Of a stretch of DNA of 64,000 bases, positions 1-9,269 are shown one piece after another. The notes beneath the pieces were generated by a model. The model saw only the letters and a program-made list of their open reading frames with translations, did not search any database and was not told where the DNA came from. A program made the translations under genes and the position numbers. Each line of letters begins with the position of its first letter. Positions within the stretch are counted from its first letter, which is position 1. The stretch is from Clostridiales bacterium (GTDB lineage: Bacteria > Bacillota > Clostridia > Christensenellales > Aristaeellaceae). The stretch lies in NCBI GenBank assembly GCA_004556155.1, contig SFIM01000003.1, positions 1 through 64,000 on the forward strand, given 5' to 3'.

Positions 1-4
1 GAAC

Positions 5-685
5 ACAACCACCGGCGTAGCCGGTGGTTGTCACTATGCGGGCATAGCCCTCCGTCCTGCGCGAACGCGTTAACGCGTAAGTACGATCTGCCAGCTGCGT
101 AGGTTTTCTTTACTTGCTGCCCGTAAACGGGCCGTTTAAGGGCATCTTAATCTGCTCCCCTAACTCGTCTTCTTTTAATTGGTTCCTCACATACTCTTCG
201 ATTCGTTTTTCGTTTTTTCCTACCGTGTCGACATAATACCCCCTGCACCAAAATTCTCGATTTCGGTATTTGTATTTTAATTCTCCAAATTGTTCGTACA
301 GCATTGTACTGCTTTTTCCTTTCAAGTACCCCATAAAATGCGATACTGAAATCTTTGGCGGGATTTCAACATATAAATGTATATGATTCGGACATGCTTC
401 TGCTTCTATTATCTTTACTCCCTTCCATTCGCATAGCTGCCGCAATATTTTTCCTATTGCCGTCCGCTTCTCTTTATAAAACACTTTTCGCCGGTATTTT
501 GGTGCAAACACTATATGATATTTACAATTCCATCGCGTATGTGATAGACTATTCATGTCATTCATTCCCATTATGAATGCCTCCTGTTAGTTTATTGGCG
601 CAGTTGGCAGACCGCGTCTTTATCCTATCAGGATTTTTTATTCACCGCCATAGGCTTCTCTGAACCACTCGCTTAGCGAGTGGTT
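5..685 (-). mobile_element. IS200-type insertion sequence
   Basis: A single-gene insertion sequence. A transposase gene on the minus strand lies between two subterminal hairpins of the kind recognised by Y1 transposases. The left hairpin (5-31) has a 12-bp perfect stem around a GTA loop; the right one (663-685) has a 10-bp stem around a TTA loop. The outer part of the left end lies at or beyond base 1, so the true boundary cannot be fixed. There is no tnpB accessory gene, which makes it IS200 rather than IS605 in layout. Confidence 0.85.
110..571 (-). CDS. tnpA: IS200/IS605 family Y1 transposase TnpA
   Basis: A 153-residue transposase that would excise and insert the element as single-stranded DNA. 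The HUH metal-binding motif is visible as H63-I-H65 in PNHIHLY. The candidate catalytic tyrosine is Y127 in the helix RIEEYVRNQ, at the position usual for this family. The full length matches the family, so the gene looks intact. The start has a good GGAGG site eight bases upstream. It is the only gene of the element and lies just downstream of the terminator of the broken secreted-protein gene. Confidence 0.95.
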   Translation of the reverse strand: MGMNDMNSLSHTRWNCKYHIVFAPKYRRKVFYKEKRTAIGKILRQLCEWKGVKIIEAEACPNHIHLYVEIPPKISVSHFMGYLKGKSSTMLYEQFGELKYKYRNREFWCRGYYVDTVGKNEKRIEEYVRNQLKEDELGEQIKMPLNGPFTGSK

Positions 686-698
686 TTCGTTATACAAC

Positions 699-734
699 AA
701 AACCGTTGCGGAATGAAGCTTTCGCAACGGTTTT
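699..734 (-). terminator. Rho-independent terminator of the repeat-protein pseudogene
   Basis: A perfect 12-bp inverted repeat (699-710 with 723-734) begins with AAAA and ends with TTTT, so on the minus strand it gives a stem followed by TTTTGTT. It lies 20 bases after the end of the pseudogene and right beside the IS200 end. Confidence 0.8.
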
Positions 735-753
735 AGAATGCATTGGAACCGGA

Positions 754-3072
754 TTACGCCACCGGGATCAGACGAAGCAGCAGCGCATCATGCTGGGATT
801 GCGCAAAATCCAGCGTGAACACGGCGGAATCGCCCTCAACCGTGTACGCAACCGCCGTTTCGGTGCCGTCCGCGTTGAGCAGGGACAGGGTGCAGCCGTT
901 TACCAGCTCGGCGGGCAGGGTGATCTTCACCTGGCAGGAAGCCTTGGAAAGCTGGCCGCCGTAGACGTAGCCCACGGTCAGCAGTTTTTCGCCATTGGCC
1001 AGCGTCCCTACGCGAAGGAGGGCTTCGCCATGCGGGATTCTGCCGCTGACGATCTTGACGGAAGCGTTGGCCAGCGCCGGCTTGGAGCCGTCGCTCGCCG
1101 TGCCGCACACGGGGCACAGGGAGATATTCAGCGCAGGCAGCTCGACGATCTCACAATCAACCGTCTTTTCATGGTGGCAGCCGCCGCGCAGGCACTCCGC
1201 GCGCTGCGTGCCGTCGCCGTTGGCCGACCATTCGCCATACCAGTGGCCGCAGTGCGGGATGATGGTATCGGCATAGCGATCCGCGCAGCGGGTGCAGGTG
1301 TGCAGGGTGTAGCCGTCATCCTCGCAGGTGCGCGGGATGATCTCAGTCTGATAATCGTGCCCCAGCGCGGGCAGCTCCACATAGGTGGTATAGTCGCAGC
1401 GGGAGCAGGCATCATAGGCTTCCCAGCCGACCTCGGTGCAGGTAGCGGCCTGGGCGGCATGGTGGGTCAGGCTGTGTCCCCCGTTGGTCAGCTCCACATA
1501 GGTGGTGTAGTCGCAGCGGGAGCAGGTATCATAGGCCTCCCAGCCGATTTCCGTGCAGGTCGCGGCCTTGGCCTCGTGGTGGATCAGGTCGTGGTTGTTT
1601 GGATCTATATCGCCGGAATCATAGTTATCTATCTGGTATTTGCAATCGGAACAAACCTTGTACTATTTAGCCGGGGATGCGCAGGTGGCCTCGGAATGCA
1701 TATCTTCGAATGAATGGTTAGATTTCTGGCTTGCCTTGCAATGGATGCAGCTGCGCCAATGCTCACTGGCATCGTACGACCAGGGCTCATATTCGTGCTC
1801 TGCCGGCACCGCGGTATATTCGCCGTTGCAAACGGAGCATGCGCCTGTCTGCCCGCAGTCCACGCCGGAGCAGGCCTCCGTCTCGGTGTGGCTGGGGTCG
1901 TTTTTGCAGGTGCGGGTGTGGGTGCCGTCGCCGTTGGACGTCCAATCGTTCCAGTCGTGATCCAGTGCGTCCAATCCCTGATAAGAAGTGTAATTGCAGC
2001 CCTCACGCTTGCAGGTTTCGTAGGCTTTCCAGCCAGACTCGGTGCAGGTGGGAGCTTTGGCATCGTGATAATTCAGATCATGATTGTTCACATCTATTGT
2101 GCCGCTTTCAAAGGTATCCGATAGTTGGTAGCCGCACTCGGAACAAGCCTTGTAATACACGGCTACGGACACGCAGGTGGCCTCGGACTTCAGATGCTTT
2201 TCGTCAGGTTGTTCCACGAATGAATGGAGGGCTTTGGTTTGGGGTTCTTTGCAATGAAGGCAAACCTTCCAGTGCTCATCGGGAGTGCTTGACCAAGAAT
2301 CGTCAAATTTGTGGCTTGCCGTATACATTTCCCAGCAGCCGCGGCACCAGTCCGTTTCCCCGCAGCTTACGCCGAAACAATCTTACGTTTCTGTGTGGCT
2401 TCTTTCGCGGTTACATATGCGGGTGTGAGTGCCATCGCCATTGCTTTCCCACATATCCCAGCTGTGGTTGCTCAGGTCTGCTTCGCCATATTCGCCCCGG
2501 CAGACGCTGCATATGGCGGGATACACGCAATCCGCTTCCCAAAAGTCGCCGCAGTCTTCCGTCTCGGTGTGGCTGGAGTCGCGCGTGCAGACGCGGGTGT
2601 GGGTTTGATCTCCGTTAGGCGTCCAGCCCCAGTCATGCCCCGTCGAGTAAACCCCGCCGCACACGGTGCAGGCGGCAGGCTCGGCGCAGGGCGCTACGCT
2701 GAAGGTACAATTCTCCGTCTCGGTTCTGTTATCGAGTTTGCAATTGCGCTTGCAGGTGCGGGTGTGGGTGCCGTTGCCGTTGGGCGTCCAATCGCCATAG
2801 TCGTGCGGCCCGTATTCGCCGAAGCGTTTAGTACAGTCGCCGCATTTTGCTTTCCGTATGCACGTGGCTTCCTGTCCAACCCAGTGATTCTCCAAGAGCT
2901 CTTCCTGGCAGTCATTGCACCTCCGCAGATGCTGATTTTCGTACTCTTTTAGCAGACCATAGGAACCGCCTAAACAATACTCGCCGTTCGCCTTGTTATG
3001 GCCTGCCATCGCAGCGGTCGTTACAAAGAGCAGCGCCATCGCCAGGAGACATGCAACCAACCATTTTTTCAT
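754..3072 (-). pseudogene. Secreted cysteine-rich repeat protein, broken by two in-frame stops
   Basis: One reading frame of about 770 codons is interrupted by TAA (2383-2385) and TAG (1663-1665) with no frameshift. I chose the ATG at 3072 because AAGGAG lies nine bases upstream and a clean signal peptide follows (MKKWLVACLL, hydrophobic run, AMA cleavage site). The body carries at least five copies of a unit around NGDGTHTRTC...SHTETE.C and about four copies of a CxxC unit around TCTE.GW.AY..C.RC.Y. Comparison of repeats implies the TAA replaced a Glu codon (SHTET-E) and the TAG a Tyr codon (AK-Y-YKVC). The C-terminal 120 residues are different and may form a beta domain. Such modules occur in surface and secreted proteins of gut Clostridia; the role is unknown. 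Read-through is possible in principle but nothing in the sequence supports it. Confidence 0.85.
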
Positions 3073-3205
3073 CTTCTTTTTCTCCTTCATCTTGTTGTGT
3101 TGGGGGGCAGAGGGGCGCAGGGTGATTTGAATGGTATGTATCTCAATTGTAAAGGATACCACGGGGCAAGTCAATACGAATTTGGCGGGCGATGACAAAA
3201 TTTAC

Positions 3206-3250
3206 AAAAGGCGCGCATGCCCAGCTTACATTTGGGGCACGCGCGCTTTT
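3206..3250 (-). terminator. Terminator after rubrerythrin
   Basis: An imperfect GC-rich inverted repeat flanked by AAAA on the left and TTTT on the right, so it can work on both strands. On the minus strand it follows the rubrerythrin gene and is succeeded by TTTTG. Confidence 0.6.
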
Positions 3251-3321
3251 TAAAGCGATTGCTTTTTCTCATCCGGCAGCATCACGCCGTCGGCAGGGTT
3301 ATGTCGATCACGCTAACCTTT

Positions 3322-3864
3322 TTAATAGTTTTCCGCGTGGATTTCAAAATAGCTTTGGGGATGATTGCAGGTCGGGCATATCTCGGGGGCCTTTTCGCCA
3401 ACGACGATATGGCCGCAGTTGCGGCACTCCCACACCTTGACTTCGCTTTTAGCAAAGACCTCCGCCATTTCCACATTGTGCAGCAGGGCGCGGTAGCGCT
3501 CCTCATGATGCCTTTCAATGGCGGCAACCATGCGGAAGCGGATGGCCAGATCATGGAAGCCCTCTTCGTCGGCCGTTTTGGCAAAGCCATCGTACATATC
3601 CGTCCACTCGTAGTTTTCGCCCTCGGCGGCGGAGAGCAGGTTCTCGGCGGTGGCGCCGATGCCGTTCAGCTCCTTAAACCACAGCTTGGCGTGCTCTTTT
3701 TCATTTTCGGCGGTTTTGAGGAACAGCGCCGCAATCTGCTCATAGCCATCCTTCTTGGCCTTGGAGGCAAAGTAGGTATATTTGTTGCGCGCCTCGGATT
3801 CGCCTGAAAAGGCTGTCCGCAGGTTCTTTTCGGTTTGCGTGCCGGCGTATTTGGATTCTTTCAT
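3322..3864 (-). CDS. rbr: Rubrerythrin
   Basis: Cytoplasmic non-haem iron peroxidase that reduces hydrogen peroxide in anaerobes. The 180-residue protein has the standard two parts. A four-helix ferritin-like domain (about residues 8-135) carries the diiron ligands, including E22 and two ExxH motifs (E55-H58, E117-H120). A C-terminal rubredoxin-like Fe(SCys)4 domain has C147xxC150 and C163xxC166. The length is normal for the family. The ATG follows GAGGAG with a usual spacing. It is transcribed alone, between two hairpin terminators. Confidence 0.95.
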   Translation of the reverse strand: MKESKYAGTQTEKNLRTAFSGESEARNKYTYFASKAKKDGYEQIAALFLKTAENEKEHAKLWFKELNGIGATAENLLSAAEGENYEWTDMYDGFAKTADEEGFHDLAIRFRMVAAIERHHEERYRALLHNVEMAEVFAKSEVKVWECRNCGHIVVGEKAPEICPTCNHPQSYFEIHAENY

Positions 3865-3934
3865 GTTTCCGCTCCTCTCGGCTGTCTTTCGGGATTATCA
3901 TGGCCATTTTTCTGGATTTTAACAGCTTTGTTTA

Positions 3935-3976
3935 GAAAAGAACGGTTGCACAATTCCAAGGAACTGTGCGGCCGTT
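3935..3976 (-). terminator. Probable terminator after ppdK
   Basis: An imperfect inverted repeat (3941-3976, arms joined by about four bases, with a few mismatches) is followed on the minus strand by TTCTTTT. It lies 35 bases past the ppdK stop codon and upstream of rubrerythrin. Confidence 0.5.
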
Positions 3977-4010
3977 TTGCGCATCGCTGCGCGATAAGCA
4001 GTTGCTTATA

Positions 4011-6641
4011 TTACTTCTTGGCCTTGATGGCAGCCTGAGCAGCAGACAGGCGCGCGATGGGCACGCGGTAGGGGCTGCAGGATACGTAGTTCAGGCCGAT
4101 CTCGTTGCAGAACTCGATGGAGGAAGGATCGCCACCGTGCTCACCGCAGATGCCGCAGTGCAGCTTGGGATTGGCGGCCTTGCCCAGCTTAACAGCCATT
4201 TCCATCAGCTTGCCAACGCCAATGGTATCCAGACGAGCGAAGGGATCGGACTCGTAGATCTTGTTGGCGTAGTAGGCAGGCAGGAACTTGCCAGCGTCGT
4301 CACGGCTGAAGCCGAAGGTCATCTGGGTCAGGTCGTTGGTGCCGAAGCAGAAGAAGTCGGCTTCCTTGGCGATCTCGTCCGCGGTCAGGGCGGCACGCGG
4401 GATCTCGATCATGGTGCCCACTTCGTACTTGAGGGCCACGCCGGAGGCGGCGATCAGCTCGTCAGCGGTCTTCACGACGATGTTCTTAACGAACTTGTAT
4501 TCCTTCACTTCGCCAACCAGGGGAATCATGATCTCAGGCACAACCTGCCAATCGGGATGACGGCCCTGCACAGCCAGCGCGGCCTTGATGATGGCGCGGG
4601 TCTGCATAACGCCGATTTCGGGATAGGTGACGGTCAGGCGGCAGCCGCGATGACCCATCATGGGGTTGAACTCGTGCAGATCGTTGATTACCTGTTTGAT
4701 GTAGGCAACGGACTTACCCTGGGTCTTGGCTAGCGCTTCGATATCGGCCTCGTCGGTGGGCACGAACTCATGCAGCGGGGGATCCAGGAAGCGGATGGTA
4801 ACGGGATGGCCGTCCAGCGCCTCGAACAGGCCCTCGAAGTCAGCCTGCTGCATGGGCTCGATCTTGGCCAGCGCGGCTTCGCGCTCAGCCACGGTCTCGG
4901 AGCAGATCATCTCGCGGAACGCGCCGATACGGGCGGGATCGAAGAACATATGCTCGGTGCGGCACAGGCCGATGCCCTGCGCGCCGAAGGCGGCCGCCTG
5001 CTTGGCGTCCTTGGGGGTGTCCGCGTTGGTGCGCACGCCCATGGTCTTATACTTATCGGCCAGCTCCATGATGCGGCCAAAGTAACCGCTGTTAGGATCG
5101 GCGGGAACGGTGGGGATCAGCTCGCCATAGATGTTGCCCGTGGAGCCGTCCAGAGACAGCACATCGCCCTCATGATAGACCTTGCCGGCCAGGGTGAAGC
5201 ACTTGTTCTCTTCGTCCATCTTGATATCGCCGCAGCCGGATACGCAGCAGGTGCCCATGCCGCGGGCCACAACGGCCGCATGGCTGGTTTGGCCGCCGCG
5301 GACGGTCAGGATGCCCTGGCTGTACTTCATGCCCTCGATGTCTTCGGGGCTGGTCTCCAGGCGAACCAGGACGACCTTTTCACCGCGCTTGCCATGCACA
5401 ACGGCGTCCTCAGCGGTGAATACGATGGTGCCGGCGGCAGCGCCAGGAGAAGCGGCGATGCCCTTGCCCACGGGCTGAGCCTTCTTCAGGGCCGCAGCGT
5501 CGAAGGTGGGATGCAGCAGCATATCCAGGGACTTGGCGTCGATCTGCATCAGCGCTTCTTCCTCGGAAATCATGCCCTCGTCGATCAGATCGCAGGCGAT
5601 CTTGATGGCGGCGGCGGCGGTGCGCTTGCCGTTACGGGTCTGCAGCATGTAGAGCTTGCCGTGCTCAACGGTGAACTCCATATCCTGCATGTCGTGATAG
5701 TGATTTTCCAGGGTCTGGCAGACTTCCACGAACTGCTTGAAGGCTTCGGGGAACTTCTGCTCCATCTCGGTGATGGGCATGGGGGTACGAACGCCGGCCA
5801 CCACGTCTTCGCCCTGAGCGTTGGTCAGGAACTCGCCGAACAGACCCTTGCTGCCGGTAGCGGGGGAGCGGGTGAACGCAACGCCGGTGCCGCAGTCATC
5901 GCCCATGTTGCCGAAGGCCATCATCTGTACGTTAACAGCGGTGCCCCAGGAATAGGGGATGTCGTGATCCATGCGGTAGATATTGGCGCGGGGGTTGTCC
6001 CAGGAGCGGAACACGGCCTCGATGGCGGCGAAGAGCTGTTCCTTGGGATCGTCGGGGAAGTCCTTGCCCAGCTGGTTCTTGTACTCAGCCTTGAACTGGT
6101 TGGCCAGCTCGTGCAGGTCTTCAGCGGTCAGCTCGGTATCAAAGGTGACGCCCTTCTTTTCCTTCATGGCGTCGATCAGCTTTTCAAAGTACTTCTTGCC
6201 CACTTCCATAACGACGTCGGAGAACATCTGGATGAAGCGGCGATAGCAGTCCCACGCCCAGCGGGGATTGTTGGATTTTTCAGCGATGACATGCACAACC
6301 TGCTCGTTCAGGCCCAGGTTCAGGATGGTATCCATCATGCCGGGCATGGAGGCGCGGGCACCGGAGCGCACGGACACCAGCAGAGGATTTTCCATATCGC
6401 CGAACTTCTTGCCGGTGATCTCCTCCATCTTGGCGATGTACTCCATGATCTGGGCCTTGATCTCGTCGTTGATCTTGCGGCCATCCTCATAATACTTGGT
6501 GCAGGCTTCGGTGGTGATGGTGAAGCCCTGCGGTACGGGCAGACCGATGTTGGTCATTTCAGCCAGGTTGGCGCCCTTGCCGCCCAGCAGCTCACGCATC
6601 TTGGCGTTGCCTTCGGAGAACAGGTATACGTACTTGGTCAT
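4011..6641 (-). CDS. ppdK: Pyruvate, phosphate dikinase
   Basis: Interconverts pyruvate, ATP and phosphate with phosphoenolpyruvate, AMP and pyrophosphate; in anaerobes it often serves glycolysis or PEP supply. The protein is 876 residues, normal for the family. It opens with the nucleotide-binding domain (GGKGANLAEM near residue 20). The central swivelling domain carries the phospho-histidine in GGQTSHAAVVARG. The C-terminal PEP-binding barrel has the catalytic cysteine in CGICGEHGGD. I start it at the ATG at 6641 (MTKYVYLFSEG) because AAGGAGGAG sits just upstream; the frame remains open 19 codons further but without a ribosome site. A strong promoter lies 85 bases upstream. It is monocistronic. 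Confidence 0.97.
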   Translation of the reverse strand: MTKYVYLFSEGNAKMRELLGGKGANLAEMTNIGLPVPQGFTITTEACTKYYEDGRKINDEIKAQIMEYIAKMEEITGKKFGDMENPLLVSVRSGARASMPGMMDTILNLGLNEQVVHVIAEKSNNPRWAWDCYRRFIQMFSDVVMEVGKKYFEKLIDAMKEKKGVTFDTELTAEDLHELANQFKAEYKNQLGKDFPDDPKEQLFAAIEAVFRSWDNPRANIYRMDHDIPYSWGTAVNVQMMAFGNMGDDCGTGVAFTRSPATGSKGLFGEFLTNAQGEDVVAGVRTPMPITEMEQKFPEAFKQFVEVCQTLENHYHDMQDMEFTVEHGKLYMLQTRNGKRTAAAAIKIACDLIDEGMISEEEALMQIDAKSLDMLLHPTFDAAALKKAQPVGKGIAASPGAAAGTIVFTAEDAVVHGKRGEKVVLVRLETSPEDIEGMKYSQGILTVRGGQTSHAAVVARGMGTCCVSGCGDIKMDEENKCFTLAGKVYHEGDVLSLDGSTGNIYGELIPTVPADPNSGYFGRIMELADKYKTMGVRTNADTPKDAKQAAAFGAQGIGLCRTEHMFFDPARIGAFREMICSETVAEREAALAKIEPMQQADFEGLFEALDGHPVTIRFLDPPLHEFVPTDEADIEALAKTQGKSVAYIKQVINDLHEFNPMMGHRGCRLTVTYPEIGVMQTRAIIKAALAVQGRHPDWQVVPEIMIPLVGEVKEYKFVKNIVVKTADELIAASGVALKYEVGTMIEIPRAALTADEIAKEADFFCFGTNDLTQMTFGFSRDDAGKFLPAYYANKIYESDPFARLDTIGVGKLMEMAVKLGKAANPKLHCGICGEHGGDPSSIEFCNEIGLNYVSCSPYRVPIARLSAAQAAIKAKK

Positions 6642-6726
6642 GATACTCCTCCTTAAGAGTTGATAACGAAGAAAATCGTGCGAATATGCGCACGGCAAAA
6701 AACGCCGGCGTCACACCCGATAAATT

Positions 6727-6755
6727 ATTATAACCGAATTTCCCTGGCTTGGCAA
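6727..6755 (-). promoter_or_regulatory. Sigma-A promoter of ppdK
   Basis: On the minus strand TTGCCA, 17 bases, then an exact TATAAT. The leader to the ppdK start is about 80 bases and contains a GC-rich stretch that could pair. Confidence 0.7.
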
Positions 6756-6898
6756 CAGCTTCCGGGGCAAAACCGCGCATTTTTTATCGTTTTTTAATGC
6801 AGAGCGGCAAAATAACCAGCCTTTTGTTCGGGTATGGGCAAACATGGCTGCAACATTTCCGTGCGCCAGACATAGGATAGCGCAAAGGGGGCGGCGCT

Positions 6899-7153
6899 AT
6901 GAGCCTGTCGGAGCTGCGGGAAAAGGACGTTGTAAACGTGGATACGGGAAAGAAGCTGGGCAAGGTGATGGATATTGAGTTTTGCGTGTCCACGAGCTGC
7001 GTGCAGGCCATCGTTGTGCCTGGGCAGTTTAAAGTGGGCAATCTGTTCAAGGGCGAGCGCAGCGGCGTGGTGATCCCCTGGGAGCGCATCGTGCGCATCG
7101 GGGATGACGTGATATTGGTTCAGCTGCTGCCCGGCGATATTCAGGAGAATTGA
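6899..7153 (+). CDS. ylmC: YlmC/YmxH family PRC-barrel protein
   Basis: An 84-residue protein of the PRC-barrel fold found throughout spore-forming Firmicutes; its precise role is not settled, although the family is linked to sporulation. The recognisable core is LSELREKDVVNV, a GKKLGKVMDIEF strand pair and the closing VIPWERIVRIGDDVILV. The length is that of the family. An AGGGGG ribosome site precedes the ATG by about eight bases. No partner gene is adjacent; the next gene has its own promoter. Confidence 0.85.
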   Translation: MSLSELREKDVVNVDTGKKLGKVMDIEFCVSTSCVQAIVVPGQFKVGNLFKGERSGVVIPWERIVRIGDDVILVQLLPGDIQEN

Positions 7154-7186
7154 TGTAATAAATCCTGAAAAATCGATAACAGAAGG

Positions 7187-7215
7187 TTGAATTATGAACT
7201 GATTGGTGCTATAAT
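7187..7215 (+). promoter_or_regulatory. Sigma-A promoter of the FMN-binding protein gene
   Basis: TTGAAT, 17 bases, exact TATAAT, with the gene start 41 bases downstream of the -10 box. Confidence 0.8.
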
Positions 7216-7255
7216 ACAGTCGCATGCGGAAAGCATGTGGAAAGAAGGAGAGCAA

Positions 7256-8401
7256 ATGAAAAAGATTCTGTCCGTTTTGCTTGTTTTGGCAATGGTTTGT
7301 GCGGGGACGGCTGCCCTTGCCGATGCGCCCTATACGCCGGGCACTTATACGGTTTCTGTGGACGGCCACAACGGAGAAATCTGTTTGGTGGTTGAAATGA
7401 CCGCTGATGCGATTGCCTCGATCAAGGTGCTTTCTCATAGCGAAACCACCGGCCTGGGCGATGTTGCTATGGACAAGGTGATTGCGGCGATTGTGGCTGC
7501 TAATAATGCCGATGTGGATGCCGTGGCCAGCGCTACCGTATCCAGCAATGCGGTAATCAAAGGCGTGAAGATCGCGCTTGAGCGCGCCGCCAAAGGCGAA
7601 GTGGATCAGCCCGAAGAAAAGGCGCCTGCTGCACAGGAAATGACCTTTGCCGATCAGTGCAAGGAAGCGGGCGTTGATTTTATCTATGAAGATCCCAACG
7701 CTGCTATTTATGACTTTGCTACCACGGACGCTTCCGTGGATGTAAATACCTCTGCTTCCGGCAAGGCCAAGTACGTGGATGAAACGGATGGCCCCTGCAT
7801 CCGCACCCCGCTTGATTTGGCTGCGCGTTCTGCTGTGAAGGTAAAGGTTTATTATTGGATTGCCGACGAAAACGGCGCTTCCACGATTGCTGATGCCGCG
7901 AAGCTGGACAATGCCCAGTATGTCAGCTATCCTTTCCCCAACGATGGGGGCAAGTACAGCGTGAAGCTGCAAAGCAACGGCCTGGGTACCAACACGGTGG
8001 TAACGGTCAACGAGAATAACGAGCCTACCGTTGCGATTTTCGGTCTCAAATATACCGTAGATGAAAATGGTACGGATGTGTATACTTCCTGTGCCGTAAT
8101 GGCTGAAACTGCTACCTATCGCAATCTGCTTGCCGGCAGCCCCATCATGATCTCTTATTATGAATATAATCCTTATTCTGAAAAGAAGATTGGTATCGGC
8201 GCCCGCAATGCTGGCGCGCGCGTAAAGTGTGAGTTGGATGCCGAGCGCAGTACCCTGACCACTGTGCCCGCAGAAGGTGAAAAAGCGCAGACCCTGACTG
8301 TGGCGGAATACTTGGCGATGGACGAAGCTGCCCGCGCTGCGATTACCATCAAGTACATCAAAATGGTTGCTAAGGTGGTAGAACTGTATTCCATCGGTTG
8401 A
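7256..8401 (+). CDS. Exported FMN-binding domain protein
   Basis: A 381-residue exported protein. A signal peptide (about residues 1-23, MKKILSVLL...ALA) precedes an FMN-binding domain at about 26-115. That domain ends in a DAVASATVSS segment, which resembles the (S/T)GAT.(S/T) motif whose threonine receives covalent FMN through an ApbE transferase; here Gly is replaced by Ser-Ala spacing, so flavinylation is likely but not certain. Residues 130-381 form a second domain that I do not recognise. It lacks a lipobox and a C-terminal anchor. The ATG at 7256 follows AAGGAG. It has its own promoter and terminator, so it is a single-gene unit, probably part of extracytoplasmic electron transfer (inference). 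Confidence 0.8.
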   Translation: MKKILSVLLVLAMVCAGTAALADAPYTPGTYTVSVDGHNGEICLVVEMTADAIASIKVLSHSETTGLGDVAMDKVIAAIVAANNADVDAVASATVSSNAVIKGVKIALERAAKGEVDQPEEKAPAAQEMTFADQCKEAGVDFIYEDPNAAIYDFATTDASVDVNTSASGKAKYVDETDGPCIRTPLDLAARSAVKVKVYYWIADENGASTIADAAKLDNAQYVSYPFPNDGGKYSVKLQSNGLGTNTVVTVNENNEPTVAIFGLKYTVDENGTDVYTSCAVMAETATYRNLLAGSPIMISYYEYNPYSEKKIGIGARNAGARVKCELDAERSTLTTVPAEGEKAQTLTVAEYLAMDEAARAAITIKYIKMVAKVVELYSIG

Positions 8402-8422
8402 TGCGGATTCAATTATAACGCA

Positions 8423-8455
8423 GCCCTTGGCCTCGCTGAGGTCAAGGGCCTTTTT
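8423..8455 (+). terminator. Terminator after the FMN-binding protein gene
   Basis: A 12-bp stem with one G-T pair (8423-8434 with 8438-8449) around a three-base loop, followed by CTTTTT. Confidence 0.85.
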
Positions 8456-8470
8456 CTGCAAAGAAAACCA

Positions 8471-8499
8471 TGGACAAATCCGCTCAATCCGCATATAAT
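8471..8499 (+). promoter_or_regulatory. Sigma-A promoter of nrdR
   Basis: TGGACA, 17 bases, exact TATAAT, 33 bases upstream of the nrdR start. Confidence 0.7.
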
Positions 8500-8532
8500 A
8501 AAAGATGATTTTTGCCAAAGGAGCGCCGCGCC

Positions 8533-9060
8533 ATGAAGTGCCAGTTCTGCAATTGCCCGGATAGCCGCGTTGTCGATTCCCGCCCGACGGAGGAGGGCAG
8601 CAGCATACGCCGCCGCCGGGAGTGCATCAACTGCGGCCGCCGCTTTACCACCTATGAAAAAGTGGAAATGCCGCAGCTGCTTGTGATTAAAAAGGATAAC
8701 AACCGCGAGCTGTTTGATCCCCAGAAAATCCGCAGCGGCATCATCCATGCCTGTCACAAGCGCCCCGTTACAGCGGCGGATATCGAGCGCATTGTCACCG
8801 CTGTGGAGCAGATGGCCTACAACAGCCTGCAGGAGGAAATCACCACCAAGCAGATCGGCGAGATGGTGATGTCCTCCCTGCGCCAGCTTGACGAGGTGGC
8901 CTACGTGCGCTTTGCCTCGGTGTATCGCCAGTTTACCGATATCCCCACCTTTATGCGCGAGCTAAGCCACATGCTGGATGAGGCTGGGCGCAGCGGCGAA
9001 AAAAACGCCCCGGCCGATACAGCCGGGACGGCAGAGGAAGCTGCGAAACAGGAAGAATAA
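8533..9060 (+). CDS. nrdR: Transcriptional repressor NrdR
   Basis: Nucleotide-sensing repressor of ribonucleotide reductase genes. The N-terminal zinc ribbon is complete (C3xxC6 and C31xxC34, with the RRRRECINCGRRFTTYE signature). An ATP-cone follows at about residues 48-138. The 175-residue protein is slightly long because of a charged, proline/alanine-rich tail after residue 150. I use the ATG at 8533 because AAAGGAG precedes it and the zinc ribbon starts there. No ribonucleotide reductase gene is in the window, so its targets are elsewhere. Confidence 0.96.
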   Translation: MKCQFCNCPDSRVVDSRPTEEGSSIRRRRECINCGRRFTTYEKVEMPQLLVIKKDNNRELFDPQKIRSGIIHACHKRPVTAADIERIVTAVEQMAYNSLQEEITTKQIGEMVMSSLRQLDEVAYVRFASVYRQFTDIPTFMRELSHMLDEAGRSGEKNAPADTAGTAEEAAKQEE

Positions 9061-9077
9061 CCTGCCACTTGTCATAG

Positions 9078-9114
9078 GACGGGCTGCGCGCCTTGCGCGG
9101 CGCGTCCGTTTTTT
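9078..9114 (+). terminator. Terminator after nrdR
   Basis: A GC-rich inverted repeat of moderate quality followed by six T residues. The T run overlaps the stop codon of the small gene on the other strand. Confidence 0.6.
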
Positions 9115-9238
9115 ATGCAATGGCGGCCAGCAGCGGCAGCAGCAGCACGCAGCCAAGCGCCAGCAGCACGATCAGAATCATCCTGCGGGTTTCAACGGCC
9201 TGCTTGTAACGGTTGTCATAGGTTGCGATGCGCTTCAT
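9113..9238 (-). CDS. 41-residue single-pass membrane protein
   Basis: A small gene below the usual length cut-off. The ATG at 9238 is preceded by GGAGGG seven bases upstream, and the frame ends in TAA. The product has a charged, basic N-terminal part (MKRIATYDNRYKQAVETRR) and then a strongly hydrophobic segment at about residues 20-41 (MILIVLLALGCV and onward) reaching almost to the C terminus. This is a typical small membrane protein with the N terminus in the cytoplasm. I do not recognise a family. It is divergent from the ECF sigma gene, with a palindrome between them. Confidence 0.65.
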   Translation of the reverse strand: MKRIATYDNRYKQAVETRRMILIVLLALGCVLLLPLLAAIA

Positions 9239-9269
9239 ACCAGATCCCTCCATTTTTATAAATAAGTCG

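Noticed and set aside
754..3072. Reassignment or programmed read-through of stop codons in the repeat protein
   Set aside because: TAA and TAG end many intact genes in the window, and no stimulatory structure is apparent. A recent pseudogene is the simpler reading.
4770..6656. A 628-codon open frame on the plus strand opposite ppdK
   Set aside because: It is the antisense shadow of a GC-rich, strongly conserved gene, has His/Gly/Ala-rich composition without any domain, and no ribosome site.
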